A stretch of DNA of 64,000 nucleotides, taken from positions 18,501-82,500 of the forward strand of contig JAOUHG010000002.1 of NCBI GenBank assembly GCA_029865265.1, in the 5' to 3' direction. The notes beneath the pieces are model-generated. The model made no database searches, was not told where the DNA came from, and was given only the letters and a program-made list of their open reading frames with translations. The first letter of the stretch is position 1. The number at the start of each line of letters is the position of its first letter. This DNA comes from Candidatus Krumholzibacteriia bacterium. Lineage in GTDB: Bacteria; Krumholzibacteriota; Krumholzibacteriia; WVZY01; JAKEHA01. Below are positions 9,001-15,862 of the stretch, in pieces. Both the position numbers and the translations under genes were made by a program.

Positions 9001-9100
9001 AGCGCGGAGCCGCTTTCTTCACGTTGCGGGCATCGGCGCTCGTCACGACCAGTGACGCACACAGACACGCACACAGCGCGATAAGAAAAGTTTTTTTCAT
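6002..9100 (-). CDS. Large secreted protein with C-terminal type IX-like sorting domain
   Basis: The 1032-aa product starts with a Sec signal peptide (about residues 1-25, ending VVTSADA). It ends in a ~90-aa FlgD-Ig-like/type IX sorting domain: NYPNPFNPSTTIEF, VYNVAGQLVRTLV, a WDGRNDAGQ turn, SGVYFYKL and a basic tail KKMVLLK. That tail is the usual cell-surface sorting signal of FCB-group bacteria. The middle part is rich in Asn, Asp, Thr and aromatic residues, with several Cys (for example YACGGF and CGVWCGT). This suggests beta-sandwich or adhesive modules, and no catalytic motif stands out. It is monocistronic, with a terminator right after the stop. It is probably surface-exposed or released; the biological role is unknown. 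Confidence 0.85.
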   Translation of the reverse strand: MKKTFLIALCACLCASLVVTSADARNVKKAAPRFMMDTGMKAPVSTNGNAAFNAVAAANTTYLATYNFQTGASCLTQGWVSHDLTVQTGDYVHVDDFAGLAGGTFGLLNPIQGAKSLWIGARANAADPDLCGYGSLPGYGNAWQQILCSKCFTLTGDATLTYDAVWDSEPGYDFTNVELDAGCGDLWSPLTTANTPYNGQGSASESITITAAEHGGSARVRFNFGADTAWSDSDGLWDTDGAFIVDNLKIVDGAGTQTNQTFEAEAVGAHGTLDGHWASCNLPGYGDFATLLPGAAQLQQDPCARDLSCLWTFFTGSTANYACGGFPGVTAIPFGNAAGQYLTNEVWSPQIAWTGAGTQAQLQFAVYRDLPLDNLVFYVWQVRSIVGGCPQSWLNDNLVNYGDDKDWLESINEFGSLIDPAASHIQISLAAWDMCGVWCGTVGSGACHSHSPMIDNVKVKRIEVNGPQWQINSFRLFQDNFATDGTVTGTVRADMAQDLLPAANLGILPGDSAAATVVDPVLGLATDPGFGGAAVYAFVKVSPTQPAKSGAALSDDPSRWPVVGSTVGPDGDTWTIVRFDTAYTQNNQTPSPDNYCVDLNDNLFTPGDTVEYFFCAESNGGSRSYFFNQLRALDNADASGAIQTSVDINVAYANAMEMTCLPAAALNNGGDILYVDDGDGRAVQPFFDQAFQFLGILDKVDRFDVIAPSSSVANSPGSRVVNVSQQILPYYKKIIWNSEELEDGTIADGTGTPDKADDFALLFAFLDQSDKDPGLYISGDGIPNDWVTSPAPSAVNVRSAYLSFNVLTPDHKTVGLGINPLAIGTPGSAFSSVAGPDTIVTFGGCLAINKFDVLQPTGAAVAQMLYANNPQYAATISQTTLNGAGRTARVMMEGFSYDLIRDDRAGANGGVMDRIDHLYDVITWLQNTLDQPTGTAPTAYKTSLAQNYPNPFNPSTTIEFTVRERSRVSLKVYNVAGQLVRTLVNDDRAPGSVHQVAWDGRNDAGQSVSSGVYFYKLVTSDMTQTKKMVLLK

Positions 9101-9505
9101 GTTGCTTGATCTCCCGATTGCGTTGCTGGATGCATTCGACGATCCGCGGCACGTCGCCGGGACCGCCCGTATTTACGGGAGCAAGGGCAGGCACTATCAA
9201 CGTGACTCTCCGGAAACCTCCGGCCGCAACTTCACCGGAGCACTACGCTCCCAGAGAGCCTTCTCCGCTGGCGAACTAGACTGGCATCACCTCCGGCGTC
9301 GCCATCGGATCGATCGGTGGACTGCTGCAAACCCCCGGCGCGTGTCGTCGGGTACGCCACGGGCGCAGACAGTCGGTCGGCAAGGTGGTCGGCCTGCACA
9401 ACCGGTGGGGTGTTGTGACTCTGTTTAGATTGAAAGGGACTATTTCACGCGGGACGCGCTGACTGCGATCGCGTTTCATAACCCTTTGCCCCTGTTCCAC
9501 TGAGA

Positions 9506-9535
9506 AGTATGCCTGCCGGTTCGTGTCAGTGTCAA
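9506..9535 (-). promoter_or_regulatory. Possible promoter of the 1032-aa secreted protein gene
   Basis: A perfect minus-strand TTGACA (9535-9530) and an 18-nt spacer precede the weaker CATACT (9511-9506). If used, the mRNA would have a leader of about 400 nt, including the palindrome at 9166-9179. Confidence 0.3.
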
Positions 9536-9593
9536 TTCCGAAGTTAATTTCACGCGCGTTGCGCGCAAAATTCTGGAACAGATGTGTGCATCT

Positions 9594-9620
9594 CCGCGCG
9601 GGTTCGCAGAACCCGCGCGG
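9594..9620. repeat. 12-bp perfect inverted repeat upstream of a sigma-54 promoter
   Basis: CCGCGCGGGTTC (9594-9605) is the exact reverse complement of 9609-9620, separated by 3 nt. It ends about 20 nt before the -24 element. It could be an activator site or, as RNA, a hairpin. Confidence 0.6.
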
Positions 9621-9640
9621 CGCGTCGCAACATGTGTATG

Positions 9641-9656
9641 TGGCACGCGCATTGCG
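9641..9656 (+). promoter_or_regulatory. Sigma-54 (RpoN) promoter of the PilB-like gene
   Basis: TGGCACGCGCATTGCG matches the -24/-12 consensus TGGCACG-N4-TTGC, with GG and GC exactly 10 nt apart. The predicted start of transcription is about 55 nt before the ATG at 9724. Confidence 0.8.
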
Positions 9657-9723
9657 TTACCGGTTTTGGACGTTGTGCCGTGGCTGCTTTTCCACCACAT
9701 AACCCGATGCGAGCGACCAGACG

Positions 9724-11568
9724 ATGACCACCGGATCGAAGCCCACCAGCCCGCCGCCCGTACGGCCGCGGAGCGTTCGGGTGGACGATACCTTCACACT
9801 GCCGCGCATCCTGGCCCTGCTCGAGGAGCGCAACCTGATTTCCGCCGCGCAGGCGGAGACAATTCGCGCCAACGCAAAGGCGCGCACCCAGGCCCTGGCC
9901 CAGCGCGCCCGCTCCGGCCCGGACGAGGACGAGGGTTACGTCTCGCCGCTGGAACTCATCGCGTCCTTCCACCTGCCCAGCCGCCTGCCCCGGCACGAAC
10001 ACGTGGACGAGGCGGAACTGGGGGCGCTGTATGGCGAGGCCACCGGCACCGCCTTCATGCGCATCGACCCGCTCAAGCTCGACGCCCGCACCCTGGCCGC
10101 CATCGTGTCCAAGCCGTTCGCGCGCAAACACCTGCTGGTGCCGGTGCGCCTCGACGGGCGGCGGATGACCGTGGCCATGGTGAACCCCTTCGACAAGGGT
10201 GCGCTCAACAACCTGGAGCACGCCACCGGGTACATCGTGGAGCCGGTGCTGGGCCTGCGCACCGAGATCCTCAAGACCATCAACGAGATCTTCGCCTTCG
10301 AACGCAGCCTGCAGAAGGCGGAGCGCATGCGCAGCGCGACGCTGGACGTCGGCAACCTCGAACAGCTGGTGGACATCGGCACCGACGCGGAGCTGGACAG
10401 CTCGGACCAGCACGTGGTGCGCGCGGTCGACCTGCTGCTGCAGTACGCCTTCGAGCAGCGCGCCAGTGACATCCACATCGAACCCAAGCGCGAGCGCGCG
10501 CTGGTGCGCCTGCGCATCGACGGCCGCCTGCACAACACGCACACCATTCCCAAACAGGTCTTCCCGGGTTTTGTGTCGCGCATCAAGATCATGGCCCGCC
10601 TGGATATCGCCGAGAAGCGGCGGCCGCAGGATGGCCGCATCAAGTCCGCGTACAAGGAGAACGAGATCGAACTGCGCGTTTCCACGGTGCCGGTGGCATT
10701 TGGAGAGAAGGTGGTGATCCGCATATTCGACCCCACCATCCTCCTGCAGGACATCGGCGCGCTGGGCTTCACCGCCGAGCAGCGGCCCGTGTACGAGCGT
10801 CTTCTGCAGCGTCCGCACGGGATCATCCTGGTCACCGGACCCACCGGCAGCGGCAAGACGACCACGCTCTACTCGTCGCTGCAGGCGCTGGCCACGCCGG
10901 CGGTGAACATCGTCACCATCGAGGATCCCATCGAGATGGTGCACGATCCCTTCAACCAGATTGCGGTGCAGGAGGCGGCGGGGGTCACCTTTGCCACCGC
11001 GCTGCGCAGCGTGCTGCGCCAGGACCCCGACATCGTGATGGTGGGCGAGATCCGCGACCCCGAGACCGCGCAGTACGCAGTGCAGGCGGCACTCACCGGG
11101 CACCTGGTGTTTTCCACCCTGCACACCAACACCGCGGTGGGGGCGGTGACGCGCCTGGTCGACCTGGGCATCGAGCGCTTCCTGGTGGCATCCACCGTGA
11201 TCGGCCTGGTGGCGCAGCGCCTGCTGCGCATGGTGTGCCCGTCCTGCGCCGACGCGGCCGACATCTCCGACGACGCCCTCGAGTTGATCGGGCTCGACGA
11301 TGCCATCGACCGCTCGTTGCTGCGCCGCGGCGCCGGATGCGACAAGTGCCGCAAGACCGGATACTTCGGCCGCACGGCGGCCTTCGAGGTGCTGGAGGTG
11401 AGCGACCGTATCCGCGTGATGATCCGCGACGGCGCGGACGAAAACGACGTGGTGCGCGCCGCGCGCCAGGACGGCGCCGAGCCGCTCATGTCCAACGCCA
11501 TCCGCAAGCTGCTGGAGGGGCGCACCACGCCGGACGAGATTCTCCGCGTCATCCCCACCGCCTGGTAG
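9724..11568 (+). CDS. Type IV pilus/type II secretion assembly ATPase, PilB/GspE family
   Basis: This 614-aa hexameric motor ATPase has an N-terminal MshEN/T2SSE_N-type region (to about residue 200) and a linker. The RecA-like core follows, with Walker A GPTGSGKTT at 372-380, an Asp box (IEDPIE), Walker B (DPDIVMVGEIRDPETA) and the His box (STLHTNTA). A zinc-binding tetracysteine motif, C505-x2-C508 and C539-x2-C542, is typical of PilB/GspE and absent from PilT. It powers pilin or pseudopilin assembly at the inner membrane. No other pilus or secretion gene is within the window. The sigma-54 promoter just upstream recalls RpoN control of pilus genes in other bacteria. PilB or GspE cannot be decided here. 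Confidence 0.93.
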   Translation: MTTGSKPTSPPPVRPRSVRVDDTFTLPRILALLEERNLISAAQAETIRANAKARTQALAQRARSGPDEDEGYVSPLELIASFHLPSRLPRHEHVDEAELGALYGEATGTAFMRIDPLKLDARTLAAIVSKPFARKHLLVPVRLDGRRMTVAMVNPFDKGALNNLEHATGYIVEPVLGLRTEILKTINEIFAFERSLQKAERMRSATLDVGNLEQLVDIGTDAELDSSDQHVVRAVDLLLQYAFEQRASDIHIEPKRERALVRLRIDGRLHNTHTIPKQVFPGFVSRIKIMARLDIAEKRRPQDGRIKSAYKENEIELRVSTVPVAFGEKVVIRIFDPTILLQDIGALGFTAEQRPVYERLLQRPHGIILVTGPTGSGKTTTLYSSLQALATPAVNIVTIEDPIEMVHDPFNQIAVQEAAGVTFATALRSVLRQDPDIVMVGEIRDPETAQYAVQAALTGHLVFSTLHTNTAVGAVTRLVDLGIERFLVASTVIGLVAQRLLRMVCPSCADAADISDDALELIGLDDAIDRSLLRRGAGCDKCRKTGYFGRTAAFEVLEVSDRIRVMIRDGADENDVVRAARQDGAEPLMSNAIRKLLEGRTTPDEILRVIPTAW

Positions 11569-11572
11569 GCGC

Positions 11573-11604
11573 AAAAAAAAGGGACGCCGCGGGGGCGTCC
11601 CTTT
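11573..11604 (-). terminator. Intrinsic terminator between convergent genes
   Basis: AAAGGGACGCC (11578-11588) pairs over 11 bp with 11594-11604 around a 5-nt loop. On the minus strand an uninterrupted T-run continues past the stem (11577-11573), so it ends the lipoprotein transcript. It may also stop plus-strand transcription from the PilB gene. Confidence 0.85.
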
Positions 11605-11628
11605 GCCTGCGATGTGCGTGCGCGCGGG

Positions 11629-12228
11629 CTACTCGTCCCAGCGGAGCACCTTGCCGTCGGCAAGGTAGATGTAGCGGTTCTTGTTCGACTCCGGCGACGG
11701 GTAGATCCACTGCTCGTTGATGCGTCCGTTGATCTCGCTGGTGTTCTTCTTGGCCGGGCTTCCCCACGACTCCAGCGCGGCGTCGGACGGCATGCCCACG
11801 AACACCTCGTGGTCCATGATGGCGCGCGCCGTCTTCTTGCCGTACTTGCGGATGTATCCAACCTGGCGCAGCACCGGGTCCTCGTAGAAGAACAACTGGT
11901 CCATCGCCACATCGATCTTCTCCGGGGTGAGGGGGCGTTCCAGGTTGAGCCCCTGGCGGACCTTGTTCTTTTTCTGCAGCGTCTGCACGGTCACCGAGCC
12001 CTCGTAGACCATGGACACGTCGATGACCCTGACCTTCTGGTCCCGCGCGATGGAACCGCCCTCGCCCAGATCCTGCAGCACCACGCGCGTCCACACGATC
12101 CGGTCCTTGTACTTCTCGAGGACCGCCTGCTGGTCCTCCAGCGGGATGTCCTTTACGACGACATTCTTGACCGACGAACAGGCCGCAACGGCAACGACCA
12201 GCGCCAGCATCCAGACCAACCTTCTCAC
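11629..12228 (-). CDS. Lipoprotein with BamE/SmpA-like motif
   Basis: From the GTG at 12228, which has GAGGTGG just upstream, the product is 199 aa. It starts RRLVWMLALVVAVAAC, a lipoprotein signal with the lipidated Cys about residue 18. A longer in-frame reading from 12297 would bury this signal. Near the C-terminus, HEVFVGMPSDAALESWGSPAK followed by EQWIYP resembles the GM.....V...G.P.....W.Y motif of BamE/SmpA-like envelope proteins. The middle (EDQQAVLEKYKDRIVWTRVV) has no recognised domain. It is the last gene of the translation-related cluster and ends at a strong terminator. Probable role: periplasmic or outer-membrane lipoprotein, function unproven. Confidence 0.78.
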   Translation of the reverse strand: MRRLVWMLALVVAVAACSSVKNVVVKDIPLEDQQAVLEKYKDRIVWTRVVLQDLGEGGSIARDQKVRVIDVSMVYEGSVTVQTLQKKNKVRQGLNLERPLTPEKIDVAMDQLFFYEDPVLRQVGYIRKYGKKTARAIMDHEVFVGMPSDAALESWGSPAKKNTSEINGRINEQWIYPSPESNKNRYIYLADGKVLRWDE

Positions 12229-12302
12229 GAAACCACCTCGCACATTTGCTTGATCCGTGGCGGACCGGAACGTCCGGCCGCCTGAGGGGCGTTTCATCGA
12301 TT

Positions 12303-12653
12303 TTACGTCACGCCGACGAAGTGCTCGACCACCATGCGGTCGCCGGACTCCTCCACGTCGATCGTGATCACGTCCACCCGCGGCGACAACCGCGATTCGC
12401 GCGCGAACCCGAGCAGCGCCGTCTGCACCCGCGCCAGCTTGCGCGCGTCGATGGCCTCGGCGGCCGCTCCGAATCCCCGGCCGCGGCGAAGCTTCACCTC
12501 GACCGCCACCAGCCAGCCGCCGTCGCGCGCCAGGATGTCCACCTCGCGCCGCGCGAAACGCACGTTGGCGTCGATCAATTCGAAGCCCTTGAGGCGGAGG
12601 AACTCCGCCGCGATGCGCTCGCCGATACTGCCGGTTTCTCTCGTGCTCACCAC
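12303..12653 (-). CDS. yraN: YraN/UPF0102 family nuclease-like protein
   Basis: The 116-aa product matches UPF0102 in length and motifs. GSIGERIAAEFLRLKGFELIDANVR is followed by REVDILARDGGWLVAVEVKLRRGRGFG, which carries the acidic residue and ExK pair of the restriction-endonuclease-like fold. The family is often linked to Holliday-junction or DNA processing, without firm proof. As in many bacteria it follows rnhB in the rplS-rnhB neighbourhood. GTG codons at 12653 and 12650 are both possible starts; a G-rich ribosome site lies just upstream. Confidence 0.88.
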   Translation of the reverse strand: MVSTRETGSIGERIAAEFLRLKGFELIDANVRFARREVDILARDGGWLVAVEVKLRRGRGFGAAAEAIDARKLARVQTALLGFARESRLSPRVDVITIDVEESGDRMVVEHFVGVT

Positions 12654-12682
12654 CCCACCTCCCCTCGCAACCCCTTCTCTAT

Positions 12683-13423
12683 TTAGAACATCGAGAGGTT
12701 GTTTTCAACGATTTTCCCCAGAAACGATCTCCGGTGCACCTCCGCCGCGCCCTGCGCCGCCAGCGCCTCCAGGTGGTCGCGGGTGCCGTAACCCTTGTTG
12801 CTGTCAAAGTGATAGCCGGGAAAACGGCGGTGGAGGCGGCGCATGACCCGGTCCCGGGTCACCTTGGCCACGATGGACGCGGCCGCGACACACAGGCTGC
12901 GGGCGTCGCCCTTCACCAGGGGCACCACCGTCCCACTCCAGTTGATGGTCTCGCGGCCGTCGATGAGCACCAGGTCGGGCCGCACCCGCAGGGCGTCCAC
13001 GGCCCGGTGCATGGTGCCCAGGGTGGCGCGCAGGATATTGTCACGATCGATGGTCGCGGGCTGGGCCACGCCGATTCCAACCGAAACCGAGGCGGCGATG
13101 ATCTGGTCGAAGAGCGACTCGCGGTCGGTCTCGGTTATGGACTTGGAGTCGTAGATGCGGATCAGGTCGCAGCCGTCGCGCAGCACCACGGCCGCGGACA
13201 CCACCGGCCCGGCGAGCGCACCGCGCCCCGCCTCGTCGACGCCCGCGATGGTGGCGAAACCACGCGCGGCGAGTGCGGCGTCGTGGGCCAGGAGCGCGTC
13301 GAACCGCTCGCGTAGCGCCGCCTCGGCCGCACCGGGACCACCGGCTTTGGCGCGCGCGCCTTTGCGCGGGCTAGTCGCGCCTTCTGTCTTCCTTCTTCTC
13401 CTTGATGCGGGCGGCTTTTCCAA
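12683..13423 (-). CDS. rnhB: Ribonuclease HII
   Basis: This 246-aa enzyme cleaves RNA in RNA-DNA hybrids, including single ribonucleotides in DNA. Catalytic residues are visible: [13 protein letters not shown] with D63 and E64, [10 protein letters not shown] with D155, and the later THDDE-type Asp in the [10 protein letters not shown] region. About 50 basic and Ala-rich residues precede the fold and are unusual for the family. The best start is TTG at 13423, with GAGG 7 nt upstream. That makes the gene overlap the 3' end of rplS by 53 bp. No ATG, GTG or TTG lies in frame between it and the conserved domain. Confidence 0.92.
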   Translation of the reverse strand: MEKPPASRRRRKTEGATSPRKGARAKAGGPGAAEAALRERFDALLAHDAALAARGFATIAGVDEAGRGALAGPVVSAAVVLRDGCDLIRIYDSKSITETDRESLFDQIIAASVSVGIGVAQPATIDRDNILRATLGTMHRAVDALRVRPDLVLIDGRETINWSGTVVPLVKGDARSLCVAAASIVAKVTRDRVMRRLHRRFPGYHFDSNKGYGTRDHLEALAAQGAAEVHRRSFLGKIVENNLSMF

Positions 13424-13730
13424 CGCGATCCCTCAGGTAGTAGAGTTTCGCGCGGCGCACGCGTCCCCGGCGCAGCACTTCGATCTTGGTGACGTTGGGC
13501 GAGTGGATGGGGAACACGCGCTCCACGCCGATCCCCGAGCTCACCTTGCGGACGGTGAACGTCTCCGTGATGCCCTTGCCGTTCTGCTTGATGACAACGC
13601 CCTGGAACGCCTGTTCGCGCTCCTTGGCGCCCTCGACGACGCGAACCATGACCTTTACCGTGTCGCCCACGCGGAAGTCCCGCACCTTGTCGGTCAGCAT
13701 GCGCTGCTCAATGCGATCGATGATGTTCAT
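13371..13730 (-). CDS. rplS: 50S ribosomal protein L19
   Basis: The 119-aa product is full length and canonical for L19: [55 protein letters not shown] and [19 protein letters not shown]19 sits at the 30S-50S interface. It follows trmD by 12 bp in the conserved rpsP-rimM-trmD-rplS order, and its 3' end overlaps rnhB. Confidence 0.98.
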   Translation of the reverse strand: MNIIDRIEQRMLTDKVRDFRVGDTVKVMVRVVEGAKEREQAFQGVVIKQNGKGITETFTVRKVSSGIGVERVFPIHSPNVTKIEVLRRGRVRRAKLYYLRDRVGKAARIKEKKEDRRRD

Positions 13731-13742
13731 GACTACTCTCCT

Positions 13743-14444
13743 TCACTCCTCGGACGACGTCTCGTCGTCGATCAGGTCCGGTCGCAGGCGCCGCGTCCGT
13801 TCGCGCGACGACTCCCGCCTCCACTTTTCGATCTCGGCGTGGTGTCCCGACATCAGCACCGCGGGAACACCCAGTCCCCGGTACTCGGCCGGGCGCGTGT
13901 ACCACGCGCAGTCCAGTCCGCCCTCGCGCTCGCGCTCGAACGAGTCGCTGGCCGCGGACTCGTCGTTGCCCAGCACATCGTCGAGGAGCCGGACCGTCGC
14001 CTCAATCACGGCGGCGGCGGCGATTTCGCCCCCCGAGAGGACGAAGTCGCCGACGGAAATCTCCTCGGTCACCACCAGTTCCCGCACCCGCTCGTCGACG
14101 CCCTTGTAGCGCCCGCAGATGAACGTCAGCTCGTTCTCACCCGCGAGGCGCCGCGCGGTGCGCTGGTCGAAGCGCCTGCCGCCCGGTCCCATCAGGATCA
14201 CCGGGCTTCCCGGCGCCGGCGCGATGCTCTCCACCGCCGCCACGATGGGCGGCGCCATCATCACCATGCCCGCGCCGCCGCCGAAGGGCGCATCGTCCAC
14301 GGTGCGGTGGAAGTCCTCCGTGAACTCGCGCGGGCTCACCACCCGGTACTGCACGATCCCCTTCTTGGCCGCCACCGCCATCATGCCGGTGGCGAACACG
14401 GCCTCCATCATCTCCGGAAAGATCGAGACGACGTTGACGCGCAT
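13743..14444 (-). CDS. trmD: tRNA (guanine-N1-)-methyltransferase
   Basis: The 233-aa SPOUT-class enzyme methylates G37 of tRNAs that read CNN/CGG-type codons, preventing frameshifting. Motifs include VVSIFPEMMEAV at the N-terminus, DDAPFGGGAGMVM, the trefoil-knot SAM site (CGRYKGVDERVRE and EEISVGDFVLSGGE) and YTRPAEYRG. Length is normal. It starts 3 bp after the rimM stop, so the two are translationally close. Confidence 0.97.
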   Translation of the reverse strand: MRVNVVSIFPEMMEAVFATGMMAVAAKKGIVQYRVVSPREFTEDFHRTVDDAPFGGGAGMVMMAPPIVAAVESIAPAPGSPVILMGPGGRRFDQRTARRLAGENELTFICGRYKGVDERVRELVVTEEISVGDFVLSGGEIAAAAVIEATVRLLDDVLGNDESAASDSFEREREGGLDCAWYTRPAEYRGLGVPAVLMSGHHAEIEKWRRESSRERTRRLRPDLIDDETSSEE

Positions 14445-14447
14445 CGC

Positions 14448-14984
14448 TCATCCGTCCAGCAGGCCGGGAATCGGCTTGATCGTGATCTGGCCGCGTTCTT
14501 CGTCGCGCGCCACCACGAACGCCGGCACCGCCGGAATCAACACCACCCCGTCCTCCCCGGTTACTTCGTACACGCGCTGTCCGGGCGAATCCAGCACCGA
14601 GGTGACGGTGCCGACATCGCGTCCCTCGTCGGTCACCACGTTCATCCCGATCACCTGGAACGGCAGTTCGCGTTCCGGCAGTTCGACGTCGAGGCGCGCC
14701 AGATCCACATACAACTCCGCGCCCACTTCCTTCTGCGCGTCGGTCCGGTCGTCGATACCCTCGATCTTCAGCACGAACTGCGCGCCCTGGGGCCGGGCCG
14801 CCACCACACGCACCGGGTAGCGTTCCACGTCGTCGCCCGCGTCGCGTTCCACGTAGAGCTCCTGCGACTGGAGCACTTCAAACCAGAAATCCTCCGACGC
14901 GTACAGCTTGAGCTCGCCGCGAATTCCCTGCGCCTTGACGAACCGTCCCAGGTACAGGGACTCCATTGCTGACGAATCGGTCAT
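14448..14984 (-). CDS. rimM: Ribosome maturation factor RimM
   Basis: The 178-aa product has the N-terminal RimM beta-barrel (LYLGRFVKAQGIRGELKLY) and the C-terminal PRC-barrel (GMNVVTDEGRDVGTVTSVLDSPGQRVYEV, ending LIPAVPAFVV). It assists 30S head maturation around S19. The ATG overlaps the preceding khpA stop as ATGA (14984-14981), indicating translational coupling. Confidence 0.95.
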   Translation of the reverse strand: MTDSSAMESLYLGRFVKAQGIRGELKLYASEDFWFEVLQSQELYVERDAGDDVERYPVRVVAARPQGAQFVLKIEGIDDRTDAQKEVGAELYVDLARLDVELPERELPFQVIGMNVVTDEGRDVGTVTSVLDSPGQRVYEVTGEDGVVLIPAVPAFVVARDEERGQITIKPIPGLLDG

Positions 14985-15235
14985 TCGCGAATCTCGAAAA
15001 TAATCTTCTCGCCCGCCTTGCTCGCCGCGGCGTTGACGAGGGTGCGGATGGCGCGCGCGGTCTGCCCGTTCTTGCCGATTACCTTGCCCAGTTCGTCGGG
15101 GCGCACGGTCAGCTCCATGACGATGTAGCTTTCCTTCTCGGCCTGCTCCACCTTCACGGACTTCGGGTCGCCGACGAGTGACGCCGCCACGTACTCGATC
15201 AACGCCTGGATGGACGCCCGCGTCGCTTCAGCCAT
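14981..15235 (-). CDS. khpA: KH-domain RNA-binding protein KhpA (YlqC)
   Basis: The 84-aa product is a single KH domain with the RNA-binding loop GKVIGKNG (GxxG) and the usual NAAASKAGEKIIFEI end. It lies between rpsP and rimM, the standard place for this gene. In other bacteria KhpA partners with KhpB/Jag in RNA binding linked to cell envelope growth; no khpB is in view. Confidence 0.93.
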   Translation of the reverse strand: MAEATRASIQALIEYVAASLVGDPKSVKVEQAEKESYIVMELTVRPDELGKVIGKNGQTARAIRTLVNAAASKAGEKIIFEIRE

Positions 15236-15277
15236 GCTTCACCGCGCACCGCCCCGCAGGGGCGGTACCGCGAGCGC

Positions 15278-15724
15278 CTATGCACCCTCCGCGGGTGCGG
15301 CAGCTGCTTCCGCCTTGGCCGCCGCGGCGGCCGCGGCCGCGGCCTTCTTGGAGACGCGCTTGGCGACCGCCTTCTTGCGACGCTCGTCGGGGGTTGCCCC
15401 CTGGGTCTCTTTGGCCTTGAGTTCCTCAGCCTTCGCGTCGAGCTGGTCGACGGCGACGCCCTCTTTCACGAGCAGCCACCGCTTCATGACGCCGGTGCGG
15501 CGCATGAGGCTCTCCACGTTCTCCGACGGAATCGCGCCATTCTTCATCCACTTGAAGAACAACTCCTCCTCGATTTTCACGTTGGGAGGATTGGTGAGTG
15601 GATCGTAGTAGCCGATCTCCTCGATGAACCGCCCGTCACGGCGATTGCGCGAGTCGGTGGCCACGATGCGATAGAACGGGCGACCCTTGCTGCCCATCCG
15701 CTTCATTCTGATTGAAACTGGCAA
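15278..15724 (-). CDS. rpsP: 30S ribosomal protein S16 with long Ala/Lys-rich tail
   Basis: The start is the TTG at 15724: GGAGGT lies 7 nt upstream and the product then begins PVSIRMKRMGSKGRPFYRIV, as S16 should. A longer reading from 15748 adds eight residues before the ribosome site. The conserved S16 body covers about residues 1-85. The remaining ~60 residues form a low-complexity extension (KAEELKAKE, then KKAVAKRVSKKAAAA and more Ala), making the protein 148 aa rather than ~82-90. Tails of this kind occur in some high-GC lineages. Confidence 0.95.
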   Translation of the reverse strand: MPVSIRMKRMGSKGRPFYRIVATDSRNRRDGRFIEEIGYYDPLTNPPNVKIEEELFFKWMKNGAIPSENVESLMRRTGVMKRWLLVKEGVAVDQLDAKAEELKAKETQGATPDERRKKAVAKRVSKKAAAAAAAAAKAEAAAAPAEGA

Positions 15725-15763
15725 ATCAGACACCTCCAGAACCAACATTGAGTCGTGCGCGTC

Positions 15764-15832
15764 GGCTTCCTCCGCTCAGGTCCTCGCGCGAACGACATTT
15801 GAAAGCGCGCTGCGGAAATCGCGTCGGAAGCC
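15764..15832 (+). repeat. Dispersed intergenic element, copy A
   Basis: A core at 15769-15828 (60 nt) matches copy B at 25549-25607 in all but about four aligned positions. It is flanked by a 7-bp inverted repeat, GGCTTCC (15764-15770) and GGAAGCC (15826-15832), unrelated in sequence to the arms of copy B. It lies between ffh and rpsP, inside a transcribed operon. I recognise no protein or known RNA in it. Confidence 0.8.
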
Positions 15833-15862
15833 CGCCGCGCACTCCTGCAACCGCTCAGTCCA

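Larger units (their letters stand above)
9101..9723. other. 623-bp divergent intergenic region
   Basis: It separates the secreted-protein gene (minus) from the PilB-like gene (plus). It contains a perfect CCCGTATTTACGGG palindrome (9166-9179), a minus-strand promoter candidate (9506-9535), a 12-bp inverted repeat (9594-9620) and a sigma-54 promoter (9641-9656). A 74-codon GTG-started frame at 9276-9500 (minus) has no recognisable product and is not called. Confidence 0.6.

Noticed and set aside
5699..9055. Very long plus-strand open frame (over 1100 codons) opposite the large secreted protein gene
   Set aside because: It is rich in Arg, Val and His in the pattern of an antisense shadow in GC-rich DNA. 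It has no ribosome site or recognisable domain, while the minus strand encodes a signal peptide and a sorting domain.
9276..9500. 74-codon frame (minus) in the intergenic region before the PilB gene
   Set aside because: It starts with GTG without a ribosome site, has no recognisable motif, and overlaps the likely leader of the secreted-protein gene.
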